Source: Otis tarda (lineage: Eukaryota; Chordata; Aves; Otidiformes; Otididae). Taken from it: a stretch of 64,000 nt of DNA. Of the stretch, positions 55,576-64,000 are shown in pieces. Numbering within the stretch: position 1 is the stretch's first letter; each line of letters begins with the position of its first letter. The notes under the pieces are model-generated. The model searched no databases. It was not told the origin of the DNA and saw nothing but the letters and a program-made list of their open reading frames with translations. A program made the position numbers and the translations under genes. Location: contig CM048576.1 in the NCBI GenBank assembly GCA_026413225.1, positions 3,728,501 to 3,792,500 on the forward strand, read 5' to 3'.

Positions 55576-56609
55576 GCTGCAGAGGGATTTTTTTTTCTGT
55601 TTTGAAATCCAGATCCATGCAACAGGAAAATAAAATGCTGAGCCATCATGCAAACCCTCTTGTCTTTTCTGTGTCAGTTCTCACTGGCAGAGAATAGCAT
55701 TTCGTTTCCTACTGTTGAGGCAGCAGCAACTAAAGCGAATGTTCATATGTGTGGTGAGGCATTTGTTCCTGGAAAAATAACATCTCTCCCTCTATTAACG
55801 TTTTAATTAATCCCTTTTAGTTATGAAATGTAACTTTACATTACATAAAAAAAAATTACATGCAGTCTCTTAATCTGCTAATCCTTTCTCCAGACAAGCT
55901 GGTTCTTTTTAAATCAACTGCCATTTTATCAACCCAATGGAGCAGAGATCCGGACTCAACTCTATTCAACAATACATTCTTTTCATGAGAGACTGGCCTA
56001 GCTAATATGACACCACAAAGGGCTTGAGGAATTCCAAATACCCAGCTCTTTGGATTAAAAGCATAATAATCCCATGCAGTTTTTTGTTCAGAATTGATAG
56101 AATGGTTGTATAGTGAGTCACACTTGTTTGAACTTATCAAAGTAACAATATATCAAGCATTTTGTAGGATGATATTTTATTTTCTCAGGTTGATTCAACT
56201 TCTTTCAAGTGTTTTTTTCTTTTTTAAGTGTGTATTTATAACTGCCAAATGCTCCTGCAGTTAAACAATTAAAACATATAATTAAGCACAGAATGTGATA
56301 GCTGTTGTTTTATGACCAGATTTCTATACAGTTTTTATATAGACATAAGCATTTTTTTTACCAAAACAGCAACAGCAGCACGGCACAATACACAGCACAT
56401 ACCAGTGTAAAAGCAATCTATACTGGGGTGACTCTTTCCCTGCCCATAGGCGTGCCTTGACTCTATTTCCAGGCTGTATCGCCGAGCCGAAGCAGGACAG
56501 CTTTTGTGTGCCAACAAGCCCGTTGGGAGACAGAACAAGGGTGTTAGAATTAGCGGCCCAGTAGCCTTAATAAAATCGTGTTTGAAGCTGAAGTGATGGA
56601 AAGAAGGGG
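55576..56609. other. Non-coding AT-rich stretch
   Basis: No repeat or gene recognised. A minus-strand frame of 94 codons at 55856-56140 is unsupported. Confidence 0.5.
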
Positions 56610-56805
56610 GGTACGGAGGAGCAATGCAGAGCTGTTCCTGTCTGGCTGCCCCCACCCGAGGCCCGCGTCTGCCGCAGCGAAGCCCCGTCCACGCACGGGA
56701 AGGGACGGGGCTCCCGGAACAGTTGTTTTCTGCCCGGCGCGGTGTGGTTCTCATCTCCTGTTAACGCTATCCTGAGTTCGGCTGACGTGAGTCTGGCCCA
56801 CACGC
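56610..56805. promoter_or_regulatory. Short CpG-rich island
   Basis: Thirteen CpG by eye in the 120 bases 56641-56760, close to the number expected from its C and G content without depletion. The AT-rich flanks are CpG-poor. It includes ggcccgcgtctgccgcagcg and a cggcgcgg step. A perfect 10-bp inverted repeat (agccccgtcc 56681-56690, ggacggggct 56703-56712) sits in the middle. Undepleted CpG indicates an unmethylated germline element such as a promoter or orphan CpG island. There is no recognised gene next to it. Confidence 0.5.
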
Positions 56806-58540
56806 CTCACTGTATTCCTTCCTCCTTTGCTTTGGATTAAGCGAGAGGAGACTGAGGCCCAGAGTTTTCTCTCAGTTTGGTTTTATAAGCTTATTAAAAA
56901 AGCTATCAGTTGCAATTACAAAACAGATAGCCTCTTAAAAGTGAGCTGAGATATTCATTACTGTATTGCAGTTCTTGTTGGAGGAATGGCTGTTTTTATT
57001 ACTAACGTGTTTTCTGCTAGTATCAATAGGACTGTAAGCAAATTTCGTGCCCGTGAGCCAGGAGTTAATGGGCTGGAGCGCCGTGTAAGGACCTGCACTT
57101 CGGCTGGCATGGGAAAAGCACACTGCAACTGGAAATACTTGGGTTCCAACAGAGCAGCCGTATGAGGGGGCTCCTTGATGTCGCTGTCTCTGCACGCTTC
57201 CAGGAGAACAAGAAATGGGTCTTCCCTTCACACTGGGCAGCACAGGACACTCTGCAATAGCTTTTCACTCTGGTTATGGCTGCATGCATGAACCAGGACC
57301 CTGATTCACCATCTTCCCAAAGCAGGGGTGTGGGAGAACATCTTATTCTTGTCATAGGGCAGCCACAATTCCCTATTATGAATAAAAACATACAGAACTT
57401 GTCTGGCCAGTGGGGCTGAGCTGGCGAAGTGCTGACTGGAGCATGGCACAATCAGCCTGAGGGCCTCTGGGGATGCTCATTCACTTGCTGGCCTCCACAT
57501 TTTCTGTAAAAACTCAGGACTGAAAGCACCCTCCTGTGCTGTTGCCATCTTGTCCCCATGCCACTCAAGGAGCAGAAATTTCTTGTGGCTGGACTGGTGA
57601 GTCCTTAGTCATGTCCCCGCAGAGAACACAGAACTTCCTTTATTTTATTTATGTTTTTGTTTTCATTGTCATAACTCTTCCCTTGAGTTCCCACCCCTCC
57701 TACTCCATATGGCATCTCACAAGGGAACAATAGAGAGCTCTTCAGGGGTTTGTGCTATAACTCTTCAGAAGCAAAGTATTCTCTGAGGAGCCGGTTGAAT
57801 TTTTCATCCCAATTATTTCAATATTTCTACTGAATTTCAAAACTGAATACATTCACAGAAGAATTGGCAGTGTTCGAGTGAATATTTTTCATTTTTACTT
57901 TTGACCAACTGTGGAGCTAACCAGAACATTTTGAAATTTGACTTCCTTACCAATGCCTGCTGTAAAGAAGGGAAATTTGGGAAGGGTGGTGGCAGAAATG
58001 TTTGCTAATTTCCTTATTTCTTCTCTTTTCCGTTTGGGGCCCGACCCCAAAATCAGCGAGCCACCTCCTCAGGCTAGAGGAATAAAAGTGTTAATGAGGA
58101 AGCAAATACAGTTTAAAAACTTCAATTCTTCCAGACACAGTTGAAAAGCAAGAACAGCCACAATTTTTCAGGCCGGATTAGTACGCTTTTCTTTTGCCAA
58201 GTTAATATTGTTTGCATGCCTCCTTGAAGGAGGGCTAGGTCCTTCCATACTCCACCGGTGCCCCTTTAAACAAACACCTCGTAACACTAGAGCTATAAAT
58301 AGCGCTGGGGTGGAAGTGGCTGGATATGTTTCTATGCCCTCCTTTGTATTCACATTTTCAAACATACAAACCTTCTCCCCTTTTCCCTGCCTCCTCCACA
58401 ATGTGTGGTTATATATAGAGTATTTATAATAGTCCTATTTCTAAGCAATTTTCACCACTGCTGCACAGCAGGAAGAAATGGAGAAATTGCTGGTTGTTTG
58501 TTTATTTATTTCACAGTGGAAATATGCACTTAATCCTGCA
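56806..58540. other. Non-coding stretch
   Basis: Overlapping minus-strand frames at 56935-57451 (up to 128 codons) show no domain. No repeat family recognised. Confidence 0.5.
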
Positions 58541-58635
58541 CAATGTGGAAATATATACTATATATATGGTGTGTATGGAAACACATAGAGTATATATATA
58601 GACAGATACGTAGATGCGTGTTTGTGTGTGCGTTT
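58541..58635. repeat. TA/TG-rich degenerate simple repeat
   Basis: Short (TA)n runs at 58553-58566 and 58591-58600 separated by gtgtgtatgg and acacatagag, followed by tgtttgtgtgtgcg. A decayed compound microsatellite. Confidence 0.75.
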
Positions 58636-60735
58636 TAAATGCAGACCATATTGATTTCAATGTGGAACTTATAAAGATGGGAGATATTCTTATCTCTGCA
58701 GGAAATAAAGTGTTTTGGGTAATATTTATGGGCAAGATGGTGGCCAGCTTATACACCCCATCCTTCACAAAGCTTCTTATTTAAATCAGGGGAGGAACAC
58801 CGTAGTAAGAAAGGAAATTACAGTCCAAGTACCGAGATCCCACCCCTGTCCCAAAGTCGCTGCAGACCACTTGAAACCAGAGGACTATACTGGGGAAATA
58901 CCAGCGTACACTTACCCTCTCTCCTACCCTTCACTAGGCATCTGCTGTTGGCAACTGCTAATGGGATATCAGGCTTAATGGCTAATTGCTGCGTAGCCCT
59001 GCTAGCGATGCCTCCTCCGTGTCCCAGGAGAGGGGAAGAGGTTTAAGGGCATCATGGATCTACAGCCTTACACGTGGCGGAGGCTGGCAAGGATTTCTGC
59101 GGTCCAGGTCTGACAGGGAGCCAGCCGCTGCTTGGATGGCGTCGGGGTATAAGGCAGCCATGGATGATGCCGTAGGGCATACCTGGGCTCCACGCGGTGC
59201 ATTTGGAGGATATGGCCCATATGAAAAGGAAACAAAATTCAGGTCATTGAGCTTGGCTTGTGTAATGCAAAGGTGCATTTACTTAAGGCTTGCTTCTTAC
59301 TCAGGGCGCACCCTGCCCCCCAAAAAAGAGAGGATTCGGATGTTTCCATTTTTGAAGTCATGCCCGATAGGGTACAGAAAGGGGAAGGGCAAGGCCTCAG
59401 TCAGTAGGTAAGGCAGTCCTAGGTGTTGGATTTATCCCAGACCTGCTGTCCTCCTCACCTTTACGAGCACTGTATGAAAACCTGTGCGTTAGCTCGTGCG
59501 GGTTTGTCTGTGAGATCAGCTATGATGTTGTGCTCACTTCAAGGTCCTTCTCAGCCAGCTTCCAGCCTCTAGTGGGAGCCAGTAACTGGTGTTTAGAGTT
59601 CAAGAACAACTCCAGTAATGTCTTCACAGATTCCCAGGACGTGGTGTTAACTTCTGGCGACCCACAGCTTCTGTGTTTGCTAGCTCAGGTGGGCTTTTCT
59701 TGCCTTTACTGGTCTATGTGCGCTTAAAATCCCTTTTTATCAATAGACTTTGTAACATCCTGTGGTGATGAGTTCCCCAAATTCAGTGTGTGCTGTGTGA
59801 GAACCAGGCATGGCTTTAAATAAGACTTTTCTAATTCAGAGTGGGAATTCTCTAGGACTGGGACTTCCCCGCTACACAGAGAACACGAAATATGTAATAG
59901 GATAGTAGCAGGTTTTGAGCTATTTTTTCTTGATTGCATTTGACAAGTCCTGTCTATCAGCTTAGGGAAATGAAAAAGAGCAAGCATCTATCTCAGCCCT
60001 TTTTTCATCGGTATCAGGCAGCATCTGAAGGAAAGCACTATTATTTGAAAGGATTAGACCCTGAAGAATGTGCATGGGACATGAGAAGTATTGAAGCACA
60101 GTGGGTGATACCAGGAGCATCTGTGATCTAAGAAGCCCTCAGAAAGGCGAGGAAGAACGTGTGGCTGTTGCGATGGGTTCCCTGGAATGTCGAAGGAACA
60201 TGTGGGTGCCACCGGGTGCTGCCGAGAATGCCGAACTGCCTAGGTGGGCGCTGAGATATGCGCCAAACAATATGAAACACGCCACGCGAAGCCGCTGCCA
60301 CGAAGGAGGGGGTGGGGAGCAGGGTGCTGGAATTAAAACATAGATTAAGCGCCCAGTATGTTTTGCTCTCACTTCTGAAGTATCTGTCTCATGCTGTTCT
60401 CCTCTTAATCTGTCAGTTACAGTTAATAGCCGATCAGAGCAGTACTTTAATGAGTCAGCCAGATTGTTTGCATAAACAGTTGCTAGGCTGATGTAACCAA
60501 CAGCAGTTTGATACCGAATTCTCCCTGTATGACTTACACCTGCACTCTCCCCTCTCTCCTACCCTCTGGGTGGTTTTGTGCCAGGAGGGCACCTGAACAG
60601 GCATGGCTGGGCAGCAGGTTGTATTTTACAGTGTGTTTGCATCCCTGCAGCATCCTTTTCCTCGCCTGTTTCCTCCTCTCCTACCACAGAGATGAGATTT
60701 TGAGGTTAATGCGCTCCAGGACGTGACTTCAGGTG
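58636..60735. other. Non-coding stretch with one longer open frame
   Basis: The plus-strand frame 58986-59411 is 141 codons and has moderately raised CpG (the window around 59060-59200). The donor-like gtaagg at 59409-59414 lies at its end. I recognise no domain and no acceptor, so it is not called a gene. Confidence 0.45.
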
Positions 60736-60797
60736 TAATAATTCACAACTAGAGCTTCACCTGAGTACTGCCTTTTGCAACTAGCTGTGAATTATTA
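60736..60797. repeat. 17-bp hairpin of TAATAATT-type cores
   Basis: Arm taataattcacaactag (60736-60752) and arm ctagctgtgaattatta (60781-60797) are inverted complements at 16 of 17 positions around a 28-base loop. Both arms carry homeodomain-type TAAT/ATTA cores. Either a paired binding-site element, the ends of a decayed palindromic transposon, or a stem-loop RNA. Confidence 0.75.
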
Positions 60798-61369
60798 AGC
60801 TCTGTTTCTCACCTCCGAGTGCCTTTATCAAGATTGTAATAATAAAAGCGGTACAAGAAGAGCTAAGTGCAGAGCACAACTCAGGAGATTAAAATCTAAT
60901 CCTTTTCAGTGTGCTCTGACATATTTACAACTTAAATATTTTGCTTTGAAGTGTTTTTAGGCATTTCATATCAAGGTAATAGTTCTGTCTCAAAAACAAA
61001 TGTTTGCAGTCTCATTCATTAATTACTATTATGAGTGATTCGAGAAACCCAAGGCTTAGAGCTATACAGGTTCTGATCCAAATCTGATTTCCTTGGCCTC
61101 ATCTCAGCACTATTAAAAATGGCTTTCCATTTATGCAGTGGCTTTTTCTGTGACATTCTGAAAACCCTTGGTAAAAATTAATTAACCCACAATGCAAATC
61201 TGTCAAAGCTGGAAAAAAAAAAACCCTGGCTCTTGAAAGGTATCGCTTTACGTGAATATCTGGGCAGAATGACTCGCAGGGTGAAAACTTCTGATGACAT
61301 TACCGTGCTTCGACATGTACCTTTTAACACAGTTTTTACGTAATACTGTGTGGGCAAAGTGAGCATTCA
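60798..61369. other. Non-coding AT-rich stretch
   Basis: Unique-looking AT-rich sequence with an A-run near 61213-61223. No repeat or gene recognised. Confidence 0.5.
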
Positions 61370-61480
61370 ATATTATTCTCTTCCACAGATGGGGAAAACA
61401 GTCAGCAAGTGACTAAATAATTTGCTCATAGTCACAGAGAAGAACACAGCGTTCCTCATTCAGGCCACGTGCCTTTCTCA
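61370..61480 (-). mobile_element. MIR-type SINE remnant
   Basis: The plus-strand blocks tattattctcttccacagat and ggggaaaacagtcagcaagt, then aatttgctcatagtcacaga and gaagaacacagcg correspond to reversed MIR 'attattatccccattttacagatggggaaactgaggc ... acttgctcaaggtcacacaggaag'. Confidence 0.62.
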
Positions 61481-62689
61481 TTCCTCTCTTGCAGACTCAA
61501 CATGGTATGGGGAATCTAAAGGTTTAGATTCCTGTATTTTGTAAAAGGTATAAGGTAAAGATCTGGACCTCTTTTGGGGGATCATGATCCCTTGCACAGT
61601 TCCCTTTCACCAAGTTGTGCTTGTACCCTCGACAAATTTCAATTTGCCAAGTTATTTTTTATTTTTCTGAAATTATGCCCTTGTAGACTAAGTATTCCTT
61701 CCTGCTAGACTCAAGTTAACCTTAAATATTGTGCATTTTAAAAGGCTCTAACATTCCATTGTTGAAATTTTTGCTTTGCAAAAGTTAAGAGAGAGACTTT
61801 GAGGTCCTCCAGAGGACGTGGAGCCACAGAAATGCCATCGAGTTACTGCTACTAATGATCAGAGAGGATTTCTTGCAGCTCCTTTTAGGGCATTTGGACG
61901 TCGCTCAAGCACACCTGAAGAGTCAAACCTGGTGAGGTCACTGTACATGGCTGCCTGCCTGAGAATATTGGCACAAAGAAATTGGCACCATTTTGACAGA
62001 AAATGGACAGGGATTCACTTAGCTGGTGCAATGGGCGAGAGTGTGATCGATACCACCTGTGATTTACTTTCAGAGAAAGATGTATAAAGAATATAGTGTA
62101 ACAAACCCATAAGATAGATTATTTAAGTGTTGATTTTAAAGTAGAAAATCACTTACACACCAGTTAACAGTATTTTAACCCAAATCTAATTCATGTTCCT
62201 TTTGTATTTTTGATTCTGTTTTTCATTCAGCATGACAATAATTGGACTTTTTGTGGCTGAAATGTGAGATATATGTGGCCGTGTCTCCAAAAGTTCTCTT
62301 TGCAATGTTTCTTCTATTTGCAGTTTGTGATCTCCCAGGCCTATTTTTCAGAGATATTGTGCATTTAAAGTGGCCTTTAAAGTACGCAGGATGCTTTAAA
62401 GTACCCTGCTTCTACAGTCTGCAGGTGATGGGAATGTTTGGGTGTGGTGATGTAGTAAGGATGAAAAAACCAAAATTTAATTAAACAAAAGCAGGTACTG
62501 AACATCTGTTGAAATTCCTGTTGTCTTTTTCTTTCAGCCAGTATATAGGTAGTGAAAAACCTGGAAGCAAAACCTTTGGATTAGAGTTATCTTTCCCATG
62601 GAGAACTTTTTTTTGGAGAGCAGTGTTTATTGGAGAACAATGACTCATGCAGGTCAGCTGGAGCTCCTGGAGTGGGTGTGGTGTTGCAG

Positions 62690-62806
62690 AGGGCAAGAGG
62701 GCAGGAGGTGGGGGTGCTCAGGGAGAAGAACCAGCCATGCCTGCTTGGCTCTGGCAGAGACACAACTTCAACATCCTGGAGGAGACCTTATCCTTCCTGA
62801 ACCAAG
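62690..62806 (+). other. Candidate exon, 117 bases, unproven
   Basis: Lies between gtgttgcag and a strong donor (ccaag followed by gtaagcc at 62807). It is divisible by three with matching phases at both ends, and open in the frame giving LWQRHNFNILEETLSFLNQ near its end. The acceptor's pyrimidine tract is weak. A better acceptor at 62537 (gtctttttctttcag) would give a 269-base exon with stops in every frame. No family recognised. Confidence 0.15.
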
Positions 62807-63079
62807 GTAAGCCATTCTGGCTTCTTCTAAGGCAATTCTGATGGTGTTGGTTGTGAAATGTGTTTAAACGAATGTCCTGGAAGTTGATTCATACGAGTGC
62901 ACCTGTGGACTTGGGTGTTTCTGTGGTATCAGAAGGTTAATGAAGGCTCCTTGGTCTTAATTTTCAGAGGACAGACCTGTTTACCTCCAAACTGCTTCAG
63001 GGAGGGATGAGGGTGCTTGGGAACTGTATAAATGAAATCAATTGTTATTTATTTCCATATTTTAAAGTCTGAATTGCAG

Positions 63080-63162
63080 CAGCACCTCTTTGATCAGGTT
63101 TATTATAGTGGTCCCTGGGGAGATGCTTGGAACAGCTTTCCCATGTGGCTGGGAAGTGAAAG
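63080..63162 (+). other. Candidate exon, 83 bases, unproven
   Basis: Preceded by tctgaattgcag and followed by a strong donor (gaaag then gtgagtc at 63163). Open in the frame QHLFDQVYYSGPWGDAWNSF followed by PMWLGSE, with a stop directly after the donor. The acceptor is mediocre. No protein family recognised and no partner exon found. Confidence 0.18.
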
Positions 63163-64000
63163 GTGAGTCTTCCTCTTGTTGCTTCCAGTTTCTTCCCGTT
63201 CTCGGACAAAGTGACGGTTTTCCGTGTTCTGGGCCTCTCCTCTGTCCCCCAGCTTATCAGCCCAGTCTGTATCACTATTGTGCTTTTCATACTTGTTGGA
63301 AACAGTGGTGGCTCTGGGTTAGCAGCGCTACAGGAGCCTCATTTCCAGCGTTGTTGCTGTGTGGCTTTGCTAAAGTTGACGGTCGTAGGATTGCTTGCCT
63401 TTATCTGGTCTGTATTTAATTGAAATCTGTGTGGAATTAGGGATCTTTCAGACAGTTACTGTGTGGTGTCGGTTTGTTTGAAATTGACCCCAAGGTTTAA
63501 AACTCAGGAAGTGGTAGGCAAACATAGACTGCGAGAAACCAATATTTATCATTTTGTGGAGAAACCAGGCTGAAAAAATTGCTACTTTTTCACTGTTTGT
63601 GCTTTGATTACTTTAGTGGTGGTATCTGTAAAGAGTGTTTTGCTTTTATTTTCAATGTTTGTTAACGAAAGGAATGTAAAATGGTAAATAACCAGTGTCT
63701 GTTATGTCTCGGCCATGTCAATTTTATTTTTGTTATTACTGGTACCAATAATATATCTATTGCAGTTGTATATGTAATATAATCTCCTAAACTTTTTCTA
63801 GTTGTGGTTCCTCGCAGAGATTTCCCTCTCTGTCTTTTTTTTTTTTTAATAGAACCTCTAATTGAAGTCACAGTAAAACTCCAATTACTTGCATAAATGT
63901 AAGATTAGATTGTATTTTTCTGTGTTTGTGATTTTTAGTGGAGGAACTACTAGCCCGTAGGCAGCAGCTAAGACCATTTTTCCCCTGCCCCCAGCTATAT

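Larger units (their letters stand above)
61481..64000. other. Non-coding stretch with exon-like segments
   Basis: Several overlapping open frames of 70-109 codons (61818-62087, 62598-62841, 63090-63423), locally higher GC from 62640 to 63420, and T15 at 63834-63848. Two splice-flanked segments are listed separately. No protein recognised. Confidence 0.5.

Noticed and set aside
55072-55653. Longest open frame, 193 codons, minus strand
   Set aside because: Includes translated GT/AT microsatellite (IYIYTHTHVY), no recognised domain, no splice or promoter context. About 190 codons is within what chance gives in six frames of 64 kb.
62538-62806. 269-base exon from the strong acceptor at 62537
   Set aside because: All three frames contain stops and the length is not divisible by three.
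1-64000. tRNA, rRNA, CRISPR array, prokaryotic operons, LTR retrovirus
   Set aside because: No B-box or cloverleaf, no spaced direct repeats, no ribosome-binding-site/gene arrays, and no LTR pair, gag/pol or primer-binding signature were seen on either strand.

Overview
The window looks like bird nuclear DNA. The clearest sign is a 5'-truncated CR1 retrotransposon 3' end at about 10401-10552. It carries the phrase 'aaggccaggctggatgaggc' and finishes in direct repeats of attctatg, the signature 3' terminus of avian CR1 (crocodilian CR1s are similar). The rest of the base composition, the many old CR1/L3 and MIR-like relics and the scarcity of young transposons fit a slowly evolving sauropsid genome.

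I cannot support any protein-coding gene, tRNA, rRNA or known microRNA. The longest open frames are 193 and 178 codons. That is about the length chance gives in six frames of 64 kb, and neither has splice context or a recognisable domain. The window is best read as intergenic DNA or the interior of a very large intron. Three short splice-flanked open segments (29267-29386, 62690-62806, 63080-63162) are noted as weak exon candidates only.

Most of what can be annotated is fossil. An L3/CR1-clade LINE relic covers about 52600-54425 and contains an inserted SINE-like tail. Further old CR1 pieces lie at 6155-6320 and 43205-43475, and possibly at 2945-3215. At least a dozen MIR-type CORE-SINE remnants are spread along the window. 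There is also a set of short palindromic, MITE-like elements. One family, whose arms read like 'ccaaagcccattgaagtcaatgg' interrupted by decay, is seen four times and possibly five (2826-2894, 9497-9560, 36640-36685, 38797-38872, 49285-49350). Other palindromic families are at 21185-21296, 28425-28575, 28920-28972, 33651-33700, 42039-42127 and 50378-50410.

Possible regulatory DNA includes a textbook RFX X-box at 11067-11080, a small CpG-rich island with a perfect 10-bp inverted repeat at 56610-56805, a GC-rich patch with G-runs at 54880-55045, a 17-bp hairpin built from TAATAATT homeodomain-type cores at 60736-60797, and several AT-rich stretches that look like conserved non-coding elements but need alignment to prove. 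Simple repeats (poly-T/poly-A, poly-C, a GT/AT array, pyrimidine tracts) are scattered throughout.

All family assignments were made from memory by reading the sequence. A RepeatMasker/Dfam search and a multi-bird alignment would settle most of them.
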